35,599 nucleotides of DNA, from positions 1 through 35,599 of the forward strand of contig JAJQGL010000014.1 of assembly GCA_021200535.1 (NCBI GenBank). Direction: 5' to 3'. The stretch comes from Clostridiaceae bacterium. GTDB taxonomy: Bacteria; Bacillota; Clostridia; Lachnospirales; Lachnospiraceae. The notes beneath the pieces are model-generated. The model was not told the DNA's origin, made no database searches, and worked only from the letters and a program-made list of their open reading frames with translations. Position 1 is the first letter of the stretch, and the number at the start of each line of letters is the position of its first letter. Of the stretch, positions 8,454 through 15,474 are shown piece by piece. The position numbers and the translations under genes were made by a program.

Positions 8454-9125
8454 CTATGACTGTTCTTCATCAAATTTACGGAATACAGATAAGCTTACGC
8501 CATCGCCTACCGGAAGAATAATTGTGTTCAGCTGTTCCGAATGCGTCAGCGTATACAGATATTTCCGCATCCTGCCATGAATTGTGCGGTCCCTTTTTGC
8601 AATGGCATAGCGCGACTGAATAATGTCCCCGTCCTGCAAAACATTATCTGTAACCAGCATGCCATCTTCTGCCAGCAGCTCAAGCACCGGAGCAAGAAAA
8701 TTCAAATACTGCCCCTTTGCCGCATCCATAAAGATAAAATCATAGTTCTTTTTTTCTTTAACCAGCTCTTCAAGAATCCCGGAAGCATCACCCTGATACT
8801 GGCAGATCGCGTTTGTTGTATCATAAATTTCAAAATTTTTTTTCGCTGCCTCCAGGCGCATCGGTACTTTTTCAATCGTATCAATCTTTGTACCGCTTCC
8901 CGCATATTCCCTCATTAACAGTGCAGAAAAACCGACTGCCGTGCCAATCTCAAGCACCCTGCCCGGTTTTCTCAGGCTCACAAGAAACCCCAGAAGCGAC
9001 TGCGTGGAGCGGCGTATCACAGGCACCTGATCCTGCAGTGCTTCCCGCTCCAGCTCTTTCAGATATTGCGGAAGCTGCCAGTTTAATGAATCGAGATACG
9101 TTGTAAATCTTTCATCCAGAATCAT
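8454..9125 (-). CDS. trmR: tRNA 5-hydroxyuridine methyltransferase
   Basis: This SAM-dependent O-methyltransferase family 3 protein (YrrM) is expected to convert ho5U34 to mo5U34 in tRNA. Motif I is VLEIGTAVGFSALLM, the acidic ribose-binding region is TIEKVP, and the motif IV region is FIFMDAAKGQY followed by VTDNVL. I place the start at 9125 because GGAGG lies six bases upstream; an upstream in-frame start at 9164 would overlap the preceding gene. It is 223 aa, usual for the family (about 215-220). Its position between the short mltG and trhP matches the Bacillus yrrL-yrrM-yrrN-yrrO order. Catechol- or caffeoyl-CoA-type methyltransferases share this fold, but context favours tRNA. Confidence 0.87.
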   Translation of the reverse strand: MILDERFTTYLDSLNWQLPQYLKELEREALQDQVPVIRRSTQSLLGFLVSLRKPGRVLEIGTAVGFSALLMREYAGSGTKIDTIEKVPMRLEAAKKNFEIYDTTNAICQYQGDASGILEELVKEKKNYDFIFMDAAKGQYLNFLAPVLELLAEDGMLVTDNVLQDGDIIQSRYAIAKRDRTIHGRMRKYLYTLTHSEQLNTIILPVGDGVSLSVFRKFDEEQS

Positions 9126-9156
9126 GTAATTCCTCCCAGAAAATATTGCCGCACCA

Positions 9157-9543
9157 TCATTCACTGACTGTCAGCTCATCTATAATTTCCCCATAATCCA
9201 TACAGGTATTTAACGTATATTCGCCCGGTTGAAGCTTGGTCTGCGCCGTATCCGAAAGCTGGACACGCATATAAAAGCTAAACCTGCTGACAATCAGCCT
9301 CTCTTGTTCCAGCCGGCTTGCCACCTGATACATTGTGTCCGACTCCGATACCGAAAAAATCCGGTCCGTCCCCGGCTTCTCTTCTGCCGTGACAGGGCCA
9401 AAAACCTGATAACAGAACTGATAGCTCCCCCTGCATGCCGTCACAAGTCCCACGGCCACCAAAAGGGCAGCCAGCAGTTTTACAAAAATCAAAAGAATGT
9501 GGTAAATAAACTGAAATATAACAGAAATCTGCTGTTCTTTCAT
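9157..9543 (-). CDS. Short MltG/YceG-like membrane protein without catalytic domain
   Basis: It has one transmembrane helix at about residues 10-37 and a following extracellular region that resembles the LysM-like N-terminal subdomain of MltG (SDTMYQVASRLEQERLIVSRFSF, then a segment ending PGEYTLN). MltG is an endolytic murein transglycosylase of about 340 aa. This protein stops at 128 aa, just where the catalytic YceG domain would begin, so it cannot have that activity. It occupies the slot of yrrL in the Bacillus cluster. GGAGG precedes the ATG, and the gene follows the ylbF stop codon directly (TAG-ATG). It may be a sensing or scaffold remnant, or a lineage-wide short version. Confidence 0.7.
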   Translation of the reverse strand: MKEQQISVIFQFIYHILLIFVKLLAALLVAVGLVTACRGSYQFCYQVFGPVTAEEKPGTDRIFSVSESDTMYQVASRLEQERLIVSRFSFYMRVQLSDTAQTKLQPGEYTLNTCMDYGEIIDELTVSE

Positions 9544-9885
9544 CTATTCCTCCATAAAATCAGTTGAAATTCCAACTCCATCCAAAAACTGCTCCTGCAA
9601 ACTGCGGACCATCGTGCAATACTGATGTTCTGCAACAAGAAAATCATTTGCCAGACCATTGTTCTGCAAATCGCCAAATTCATTCTGCAAATTATTGTTT
9701 GCCTGAATCGGATTCACATTGTCTGACAGCTGCAGCGCAAGACTTTTTTTTCGGAATTCACTTATGCGGTGATACAAATCCGGCTGTGCCTTTACGCGCT
9801 CCAAAAGAGTATGATATTGATTGTATTCAGTTGTTTCTGATAATTTCTTAATGACCTCTGCCATCAACTGTCTCACCTCAATCAT
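9544..9885 (-). CDS. YlbF/YmcA family regulator
   Basis: This small, all-helical protein of 113 aa matches the Com_YlbF family: an N-terminal helix, a central FRKKSLALQL segment and a long Gln/Asn-containing second half. In Bacillus, YlbF (RicF), YmcA and YaaT form a complex that assists RNase Y in mRNA maturation and affects competence, sporulation and biofilms. Here it lies 23 bases downstream of the RNase J gene and directly upstream of the short mltG gene, which makes a role in RNA processing likely by context. GGAGGAG precedes the ATG. I cannot tell YlbF from YmcA type. Confidence 0.82.
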   Translation of the reverse strand: MIEVRQLMAEVIKKLSETTEYNQYHTLLERVKAQPDLYHRISEFRKKSLALQLSDNVNPIQANNNLQNEFGDLQNNGLANDFLVAEHQYCTMVRSLQEQFLDGVGISTDFMEE

Positions 9886-9908
9886 GGGCTCCTCCTTTTT
9901 GGTATTTT

Positions 9909-11759
9909 CTATTCAATTTCCATAATGATCGGAAGAATCATCGGATTCCTCTTCATCTTTTTCCAAAGGAAATCGCTCAGGCTGTCCTTGATTTCTGTTT
10001 TAATCTTCGACCAGTCCGACACGTTGTTATCAAGGCACCTCTCCAGCGCTGCATACACAATGCCTTTCGCCTCGTCCATGAGATATTCCGATTCCCTCAC
10101 ATATACAAATCCTCTGGATACGATATCCGGACCTGCTAAAAGCTGATTCGTATATTTTTCCAGCGTCAGCACAATAATAATCAGCCCGTTTTCGGACAAA
10201 TGCTGTCTGTCGCGAAGCACAATATTTCCGACATCGCCTACGCCCAGACCGTCGACCATGATTCCCTGCGCCTGCACTTTTCCTACCAGGGCTGCCCTCT
10301 CCGGACTGATTTCCAGCACATCGCCAGAGGAGAGCAGCAGTGTATTCTCTTTTGGTATGCCCATCTGCTGTGCAAGCTCCGTATGCGCCTTGCGATGCTG
10401 AAACTCCCCATGAATCGGTATGGCATACTGCGGCTTTGTCAACGCATAAATCAGTTTCATTTCCTCCTGGCAGGCATGTCCGGATACATGCGTATCCTGC
10501 ACAATTACATTTGCCCCCTTTTCAGACAGCTCATTAATCACCTTGGAAACAGACTTTTCATTGCCAGGAATCGGACGTGAGCTGAAAATAACAGTGTCTC
10601 CCGGCTGAATGGACACCTTCCGGTGAATATTTGCCGCCATACGCGACAGCGCTGCCATCGCTTCGCCCTGACTTCCCGTCGTGATCAGAACAAGCTTCTC
10701 CGGAGGGTAATTTGTCATCTGCTCCATTTCAATCATGATATTATTCGGAATATCCAGATACCCCAGCTCTGTTGCCGTAGTGATGACATTCACCATACTT
10801 CTTCCCTCTACAACAACCTTTCTGCCGAATTTTGCCGCTGAATTGATAATCTGCTGCACACGGTCCACATTGGATGCAAAGGTTGCCACAATAATACGGC
10901 TCTTTTCATTTTCCGCAAAAATATTATCAAATGTTTTTCCAACGGTTCGCTCTGACATGGTAAATCCAGGCTTCATAATGTTGGTGCTGTCCCCCATCAG
11001 CGCCAGCACACCCTTTTTCCCCAGCTCTGCAAAGCGCTGCAGATCAATCGTGTCTCCATTGACCGGAGTAAAATCGACCTTAAAGTCCCCGGTATGCACA
11101 ATGATTCCGACCGGGCTGAAAATCGCCAGCGCAGCGGCATCTGAAATACTGTGGTTTGTACGGATAAACTCAATCCGGAAACACCCCAGGTTAATCGCCT
11201 GCCCATAGCTGACAACCTTGCGCTTGACCGGCTTTGGAAGGACATGCTCCTTTAATTTATTTTCAATCAGTCCCATGGTAAGCTTCGTCCCATATACCGG
11301 CGCATTTACCTCTTTTAATACATACGGCAGCGCACCGATATGATCTTCATGTCCGTGGGTAATCACAAAGCCTTTTACTTTGTCAATATTTTCTTTCAGA
11401 TAAGTCACATCCGGAATCACCAGGTCGATTCCAAGCATATCATCCTCCGGAAATGACAGCCCGCAGTCTACTACAATGATGCTGTCATCATACTCAAAGG
11501 CAGTGATATTCATTCCGATCTGCTCTAAGCCTCCCAGCGGAATAATCTTTAAGCCCTTGCCAAACTCAACCTGTGCTGTCTTTTTCGCCGCCGGTCTTCT
11601 GGTTGTCCTTCTGGCAACTGCTGTCTTTTTCTCCACCTGTTTATCCTCTGCTGCCTTTGTCTTTACTGTCTGAGGTTTCGTTGCCCTCCTCACAACACGT
11701 TTTGCCTTCTCAATTCCCTCACTCAGTATCCTGTCCTGATTTTCTGTTTCCTTTTTCAA
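9909..11759 (-). CDS. rnj: Ribonuclease J (metallo-beta-lactamase/beta-CASP)
   Basis: RNase J is a 5'-3' exo- and endoribonuclease for mRNA decay and rRNA maturation. The zinc motif HGHEDH is at residues 135-140 after a typical PLGGLEQIGMN start of the fold. The beta-CASP region (SSRPIPGNE) and the C-terminal motif VSGHA-x-QEE are present, followed by the C-terminal domain. The protein is 616 aa, longer than the usual 555, because of a basic extension of about 67 residues (Lys/Arg/Ala-rich, ARRTTRRPAAKK) that could bind RNA. The start codon is TTG at 11759 with GGCAGG upstream; no ATG occurs in frame before the conserved domain. It lies downstream of DUF1292 and a tandem repeat that may hold its promoter. 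Confidence 0.95.
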   Translation of the reverse strand: MKKETENQDRILSEGIEKAKRVVRRATKPQTVKTKAAEDKQVEKKTAVARRTTRRPAAKKTAQVEFGKGLKIIPLGGLEQIGMNITAFEYDDSIIVVDCGLSFPEDDMLGIDLVIPDVTYLKENIDKVKGFVITHGHEDHIGALPYVLKEVNAPVYGTKLTMGLIENKLKEHVLPKPVKRKVVSYGQAINLGCFRIEFIRTNHSISDAAALAIFSPVGIIVHTGDFKVDFTPVNGDTIDLQRFAELGKKGVLALMGDSTNIMKPGFTMSERTVGKTFDNIFAENEKSRIIVATFASNVDRVQQIINSAAKFGRKVVVEGRSMVNVITTATELGYLDIPNNIMIEMEQMTNYPPEKLVLITTGSQGEAMAALSRMAANIHRKVSIQPGDTVIFSSRPIPGNEKSVSKVINELSEKGANVIVQDTHVSGHACQEEMKLIYALTKPQYAIPIHGEFQHRKAHTELAQQMGIPKENTLLLSSGDVLEISPERAALVGKVQAQGIMVDGLGVGDVGNIVLRDRQHLSENGLIIIVLTLEKYTNQLLAGPDIVSRGFVYVRESEYLMDEAKGIVYAALERCLDNNVSDWSKIKTEIKDSLSDFLWKKMKRNPMILPIIMEIE

Positions 11760-11814
11760 AAAACTATCCTGCCTTTCTTCTTTATTTTTTAATATCTTTT
11801 TCCGGTCTTAACGT

Positions 11815-11932
11815 AAAATGAGTCCCGTGCTATACCGTTATGTCAATACTCCACAAAATGACCTCATGCTATACTGTTATGTCAATACCGCATAAAATGG
11901 CCTCATGCTATACCGTTATGTCAACATCCTCT
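11815..11932. repeat. Three ~40-bp tandem repeats at the DUF1292 3' end
   Basis: Units start at about 11815, 11855 and 11894 (periods 40 and 39). Each holds AAAATG, then TGCTATAC(C/T)GTTATGTCAA. The third unit overlaps the end of the DUF1292 gene: read on the minus strand, every unit contains GACATAAC(G/A)GTATAG, so the last sense codons and the stop codon are present three times. It looks like a tandem duplication of the gene's 3' end into the spacer before rnj. Confidence 0.85.
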
Positions 11933-12171
11933 AAAAGCTCTTCAAATACCTTTGACAATGCCTCCAATGTCATTTCATCCTCTACCATCCGGTATACCGA
12001 TTCCGTCTCTCCTTCTGATTCTTCCTGCAAAATATAGGCTTCTGATTCTTCCTCCCCGCCATCTGTCACCAAAAGGTAATTGACGCCGGCAAGCATAGTC
12101 TGTTCCAATATGCAAAACTGTACTTTTTCACCTGTTTCTGACTCAAATTCTATATAATCTGTTTTTTCCAT
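11908..12171 (-). CDS. DUF1292 family protein (YrzB-like)
   Basis: This is an 87-aa acidic protein of unknown function. It starts MEKTDYIEFESETGEKVQF and ends with Glu/Asp-rich segments, as usual for DUF1292, which follows ruvX in many Firmicutes (yrzB in Bacillus). The start at 12171 is chosen because the conserved family region begins there. A longer in-frame reading to 12396 runs back into ruvX and lacks a ribosome binding site. GGAG is 11 bases upstream, so initiation may be weak. The gap of about 220 bases to ruvX is unusually large for this cluster and holds a candidate promoter. Its 3' end is copied in tandem downstream. Confidence 0.82.
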   Translation of the reverse strand: MEKTDYIEFESETGEKVQFCILEQTMLAGVNYLLVTDGGEEESEAYILQEESEGETESVYRMVEDEMTLEALSKVFEELLEDVDITV

Positions 12172-12264
12172 TCCGCAATCTGCTCCATTTCCCGGCACAA
12201 AAACACAGACTGACAGAATCAGCCAAAAATGTGCCATATTCTTTTTTTCGCACAAAGAAAAGCC

Positions 12265-12293
12265 AACATAATTTTCGTACAGGATGCTGACAA
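12265..12293 (-). promoter_or_regulatory. Candidate promoter upstream of DUF1292-rnj
   Basis: On the minus strand TTGTCA (12288-12293) and TATGTT (12265-12270) are separated by 17 bases within the 221-base gap between ruvX and DUF1292. The -10 box is imperfect (4 of 6). Confidence 0.35.
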
Positions 12294-12392
12294 ATATTAT
12301 GTTTTCCTTTTTTCTGCACTTTTTTACCGTTCGAAACCCATGCCGCTCTGTTTTTCTCCGTCTCATCAGCAAACGTTTCTGTCCCGCTGCTC

Positions 12393-12815
12393 TCACTCTG
12401 CAATGGAATCCAAATATCCCTGCAGAATCAGGCTTGCTGCAACTTTATCAATATATTTTTTTCTTTTTTCCTTCACAACGCCCCCCTGTTCTAATACAGC
12501 ATCTGCTGCAACAGTAGTAAGGCGTTCATCCTGAAAAACCACTTCCAGACCGCTCCTGCGCTCAAGCATGTCCGCAAATTCCCTGGTTTTCTCACACCGC
12601 TGCCCTTCTTCATTGCTTAGCTTTTTCGGCAGGCCGACAACAATCCGCTCTACCTGATATTCCTCCATCAGCGCCTCAAGCCTCGCCATTGTCTGACGCA
12701 GCTTACCCTCTCTTTCTCTGGTTATGGTTTCCAGCGGCTGTGCTGTCAAAAGCATCTCATCACTCATGGCAACCCCAACTGTTTTTGCGCCATAATCCAA
12801 TCCCATAATTCTCAT
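12393..12815 (-). CDS. ruvX: Putative Holliday junction resolvase / pre-16S rRNA nuclease RuvX (YqgF)
   Basis: RuvX/YqgF is an RNase H-fold nuclease implicated in pre-16S rRNA 5' maturation and, by fold, in Holliday junction resolution. Visible family features are MGLDYGAKTVGVAMSD (first catalytic Asp), IVVGLPKKL and a C-terminal FQDERLTTVAA segment followed by IDKVAASLILQGYLD with the last acidic residue. The 140-aa length is typical. AGGTGAT precedes the ATG. It lies 27 bases downstream of ireB, the usual Firmicute arrangement. Confidence 0.93.
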   Translation of the reverse strand: MRIMGLDYGAKTVGVAMSDEMLLTAQPLETITREREGKLRQTMARLEALMEEYQVERIVVGLPKKLSNEEGQRCEKTREFADMLERRSGLEVVFQDERLTTVAADAVLEQGGVVKEKRKKYIDKVAASLILQGYLDSIAE

Positions 12816-12842
12816 AAATCACCTGTCTCTGTTTTTTTGAAA

Positions 12843-13103
12843 TCACTTGAAATTATTTTTAATATAGTCCTCTAACAGCAGTTCAATAATCTCATCACGC
12901 TCTACCCTGCGGATTAGGCTTCTCGCACCCTTATGACTGGTGATGTACGTCGGATCGCCTGACATAACATATCCCACAATCTGATTGACCGGATTATATC
13001 CTTTTTCTGTAAGTGCCTCATAAACGTCTGCGATAACATCTTTGACTTCATATACCTGATCTTTTTGTACCTTGAAGTACTGTGTATTATTAATTTCCTG
13101 CAT
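12843..13103 (-). CDS. IreB family regulatory phosphoprotein
   Basis: This 86-aa protein belongs to the IreB/YrzL (DUF965) family. In Enterococcus, IreB is phosphorylated on N-terminal threonines by the Ser/Thr kinase IreK and lowers cephalosporin resistance. The N-terminus QEINNTQYFKV places a Thr at position 7, and EALTEKGYNPVNQIVGYVMSGDPTYITSH is the conserved core, shown here only as a family landmark. The ATG at 13103 has GGAGG 11 bases upstream and matches the family start; in-frame starts at 13121 and 13127 lack a site. It is first in the ireB-ruvX unit and has a good promoter. No kinase is encoded in this window. Confidence 0.9.
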   Translation of the reverse strand: MQEINNTQYFKVQKDQVYEVKDVIADVYEALTEKGYNPVNQIVGYVMSGDPTYITSHKGARSLIRRVERDEIIELLLEDYIKNNFK

Positions 13104-13146
13104 AATGGCACGAACCTCCATTCTCACGTACTTTTATCTATCTACT

Positions 13147-13175
13147 ATAGTAATATATCTAATTTAAAAAAACAA
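13147..13175 (-). promoter_or_regulatory. Candidate sigma-A promoter of the ireB operon
   Basis: On the minus strand TTGTTT (13170-13175) and TACTAT (13147-13152) are separated by exactly 17 bases in an AT-rich spacer. The boxes are about 44 bases upstream of the ireB start. Confidence 0.55.
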
Positions 13176-13208
13176 CCTCTTTTTCGTTTGAGTTTCTGCA
13201 ATTCCTGT

Positions 13209-14639
13209 TTACAACGGCTTGCCTGTCCCAATTTCCCCAAGCAAAATTTCGGATGTCAGCCTTTTTGAAATGCGGACCGTAAAAATCCTGTTGCACAGAC
13301 TGTCCGGTTTTTCCATCCCCTCTGCCGGCACTGCAATCCGCACGTAACGTTCATTATAACCCACCAGATAGGAGACACCGTCCACAGAAATCATTTCTTC
13401 CAAAAGCACCGGCTCACTTTTCCCGATAAAAGCGTTCTGATAGTCCTGCGCAAGGCCCTGCTCCAGCTTCAGGAGCCGTGTGCTCCTCTCTGCCTTTTCC
13501 TGTTCCGGAATCTGGCCCTCCATTGCATCTGCAATCGTCCCCTTCCTCCTGGAATATTTAAATACATGAATCTTAGAAAACGCTGCCTGCTCTGCAAAAT
13601 GGCAGGTTGCTTCAAATTCCTCTTCCGTCTCCTGCGGAAATCCCACAATAATATCCGTAGTCACTGCCGGATTTGGAAAATACCGGCGCAGCAGGGAAAC
13701 GCACTCCAGATATTCCTCCGTGCTATAATGGCGGTTCATCCGCTTTAAGGTCGCATCACAGCCGCTTTGCAGGGACAGATGAAAATGCGGACACAGCTTT
13801 GGCAGCTTTGCCATTTCTGCAACAAAATCTTCCGTAATAATTCTGGGTTCCAGCGAACCGAGACGGATTCTTTCAATCCCATCCACGGCGGCAAGCTGCT
13901 GCAGCAACGCAAGCAAAGGCTTCCCCCGCATCTTTAAAAAGTTTGTCTGGCCGGAAAAATCAACTCCATAAGAAGAAAGATGAATCCCTGTCACCACGAT
14001 TTCACGGATGCCGTCCGCCGCGAGCGCACGAACCTCATTCAGTACTTCTGCAGGCGGTTTGCTGGTAAGCGGGCCTCTGACATATGGAATAATACAATAT
14101 GTGCAATACTGATTGCACCCATTTTGTACTTGCAAGTACGCCCTGGTATGCCTTTCCGCCAGAGCCTCTTTTGTCATAAACTCCTCCTTCACATGGAGTC
14201 CGCCGGCAGGGGCAGCAGATTTCCAGGAACCGTCCATATTACAGGTTTGAACAGGATCCTGTTCCTGAACCGCTTTACAGTTTCCATTCTTTTCCATCCA
14301 CTTTTCCATCACAATATCCACAATACGGTTCTTATCCTGATTGGACAAAAAAAGATCAACACTGCCGTCGGCATCGGTTTCTCCCTTTTTTTTCACAAAA
14401 TCTGCATAACAGCCTGCCGCCACCACAATCGCATCCGGATTTTTCCTTCTGGCACGGTGCAGCATTTTTCTGGATTTCCTGTCCGCAATATTTGTCACTG
14501 TACAGGTATTGATAATATAAATATCTGCCTCTTCACCGAAGGAGGTAATCAGGCATCCGGCTTCCCGGAAACGCGCCTGCATCTGCTCCGTTTCATAAGA
14601 ATTTACTTTACATCCCAATGTCAAAAAACCAACTCTCAT
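13209..14639 (-). CDS. mtaB: tRNA t6A37 methylthiotransferase MtaB
   Basis: MtaB converts t6A to ms2t6A at position 37 of tRNAs decoding ANN codons, using two iron-sulfur clusters. The N-terminal UPF0004 domain has cluster cysteines Cys10, Cys46 and Cys77 (GCKVNSYET, NTCTVTN, AAGCYAD). The radical SAM motif CNQYCTYC gives Cys175, Cys179 and Cys182, and a C-terminal TRAM-like RNA-binding domain follows about residue 405. The N-terminal linker (about 115-150) is longer than usual. The 476-aa length exceeds Bacillus YqeV (about 450) for that reason. GGAGG lies seven bases before the ATG. MiaB is less likely because the start GCKVNSYETEQM is MtaB-like. Confidence 0.93.
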   Translation of the reverse strand: MRVGFLTLGCKVNSYETEQMQARFREAGCLITSFGEEADIYIINTCTVTNIADRKSRKMLHRARRKNPDAIVVAAGCYADFVKKKGETDADGSVDLFLSNQDKNRIVDIVMEKWMEKNGNCKAVQEQDPVQTCNMDGSWKSAAPAGGLHVKEEFMTKEALAERHTRAYLQVQNGCNQYCTYCIIPYVRGPLTSKPPAEVLNEVRALAADGIREIVVTGIHLSSYGVDFSGQTNFLKMRGKPLLALLQQLAAVDGIERIRLGSLEPRIITEDFVAEMAKLPKLCPHFHLSLQSGCDATLKRMNRHYSTEEYLECVSLLRRYFPNPAVTTDIIVGFPQETEEEFEATCHFAEQAAFSKIHVFKYSRRKGTIADAMEGQIPEQEKAERSTRLLKLEQGLAQDYQNAFIGKSEPVLLEEMISVDGVSYLVGYNERYVRIAVPAEGMEKPDSLCNRIFTVRISKRLTSEILLGEIGTGKPL

Positions 14640-14660
14640 AATTTGCCTCCATGTTGTGAC

Positions 14661-14733
14661 CGCAGGAAGCAGCTAATGTTAAATCGAATAAATTCGATTA
14701 ACGTTGGCGGAGCCTGCGACACCAACTCGTAGT
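14661..14733. repeat. Interspersed hairpin repeat, copy A
   Basis: This 73-bp element matches 22478-22551 at about 67 of 74 aligned columns. It folds into a long hairpin: outer stem CGCAGG/CCTGCG, an internal loop, a 9-bp stem with two G-T pairs, a one-base bulge and an 8-bp perfect stem AATCGAAT/ATTCGATT around an AA loop. It lies just upstream of the mtaB ribosome binding site, as copy B does for the REC-HPt gene. Confidence 0.85.
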
Positions 14734-14812
14734 GTGAAACAATTTACTGGCAACGTGAAACGATTTACTGGTAATGTGAAACAATATACTAGTAATGTTA
14801 AACGATATTTTT
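14734..14812. repeat. 21-bp tandem repeat array
   Basis: Three full 21-bp units (14734-14754, 14755-14775, 14776-14796) fit GTGAAACRATWTACTRGYAAY, and a fourth, degenerate unit follows (from 14797). They abut the end of the hairpin repeat. The two-turn period suits side-by-side protein binding sites near the mtaB promoter, but no binder is known. Confidence 0.85.
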
Positions 14813-14920
14813 CAATTTTTTTGTTACAATTTTACTTATTTGGTAAATTATATTTTACTTTACCCTCATTTTTGGTATTCTTTGCTTCATTTCCTTTCCT
14901 TTTTTTAGTGACATTGTATA

Positions 14921-14949
14921 TTGACTTTTTCCTTTAAAATGTCTAGTAT
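14921..14949 (+). promoter_or_regulatory. Sigma-A promoter of the HPr-like gene
   Basis: TTGACT (14921-14926) and TAGTAT (14944-14949) are 17 bases apart. A consensus AAAGGAGG site and the ATG at 14984 follow within 35 bases, so the leader is short. Confidence 0.8.
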
Positions 14950-14983
14950 AGAAACTGTAAAAAACAAAAGGAGGTAGATTTGT

Positions 14984-15217
14984 ATGAAAACAGTAAAAAT
15001 CTCATTAAACTCTATTGACAAGGTAAAAGCATTTGTGAATGATGTAACAAAATTTAGCACTGATTTCGATCTGGTATCCGGAAGATATGTGATTGATGCA
15101 AAATCCATTATGGGAATTTTCAGTCTGGACCTTTCAAAGGCGATTGACTTAAACATCCATGATGATGACAACATCGACGAAATCTTAAAGGTATTGGCTC
15201 CTTATATTGTTGAGTAA
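14984..15217 (+). CDS. HPr-like protein lacking the catalytic His15
   Basis: This 77-aa protein aligns without gaps to HPr from His15 to Ser46. The regulatory-Ser segment KSIMGIFSLDL (Ser41 = HPr Ser46) is conserved. The active-site segment HARPA is replaced by SIDKVKA, so the position of the phosphorylated His15 holds Ser10 and the neighbouring Arg is lost. It therefore cannot pass phosphate in the PTS. Bacillus Crh also lacks His15 (Gln) and keeps Ser46, acting with CcpA in catabolite repression; a Crh-like regulatory role is the best guess, not shown. It has a strong promoter, ribosome binding site and terminator of its own, so it should be abundant and monocistronic. Confidence 0.85.
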   Translation: MKTVKISLNSIDKVKAFVNDVTKFSTDFDLVSGRYVIDAKSIMGIFSLDLSKAIDLNIHDDDNIDEILKVLAPYIVE

Positions 15218-15474
15218 TCACAGCTTGCTTTTCTTATGGGAATTGTATGTATTTGGGGAATCATAACAAAAAAGAATCTACATACAATACAATAACAATA
15301 GAACCGGCAGAAGGCTGTGTGGGCGGTCATTCTGCTTCATACAAATCAGAGAACACATTTCTGTGTTCTCTTTTTTATTGATTTTTCAGCGCACCAGAAA
15401 CTTTTCTTTATAGAAACCTGCACGGCAAATTTTCTGCATTCAAATTTTTGCCGCACTTGTCCGGGATATTGTTA
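15218..15474. other. Spacer between the HPr-like gene and thiI
   Basis: This 257-base stretch between convergent genes has no gene. It contains an inverted repeat (ATTGTATGTA near 15242 with TACATACAAT near 15281), a smaller GCAGAA/TTCTGC pair near 15306-15335, and the terminator at 15348-15376. The inverted repeats may only protect the 3' end of the mRNA. Confidence 0.5.
15348..15376 (+). terminator. Terminator of the HPr-like gene
   Basis: AGAGAACACA (15348-15357) pairs perfectly with TGTGTTCTCT (15362-15371) around a 4-base loop, and a T-run follows to 15376. It lies about 130 bases after the stop codon. Confidence 0.9.

Larger units (their letters stand above)
14640..14983. other. Divergent spacer between mtaB and the HPr-like gene
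   Basis: This 344-base spacer has no credible gene. From left to right it holds the mtaB ribosome binding site, a 73-bp hairpin repeat (14661-14733), a 21-bp tandem array (14734-14812), a very AT-rich stretch, and the promoter and ribosome binding site of the HPr-like gene. A weak minus-strand promoter for mtaB (TTGAAA, 18 bases, TAGTAT) overlaps the tandem array. Confidence 0.65.

Noticed and set aside
12172-12396. In-frame N-terminal extension of DUF1292 with a signal-peptide-like stretch (start near 12237)
   Set aside because: No ribosome binding site at that ATG, the extension runs into ruvX, and the family begins at 12171. The hydrophobic stretch is probably chance in a promoter-bearing spacer.
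13980-14732. 250-codon plus-strand open frame over mtaB
   Set aside because: Antisense to the MTTase radical SAM region; no ribosome binding site or recognisable domain.
14734-14812. Tandem 21-bp units as a CRISPR array
   Set aside because: The units are head-to-tail with no unique spacers, and no cas genes are present.
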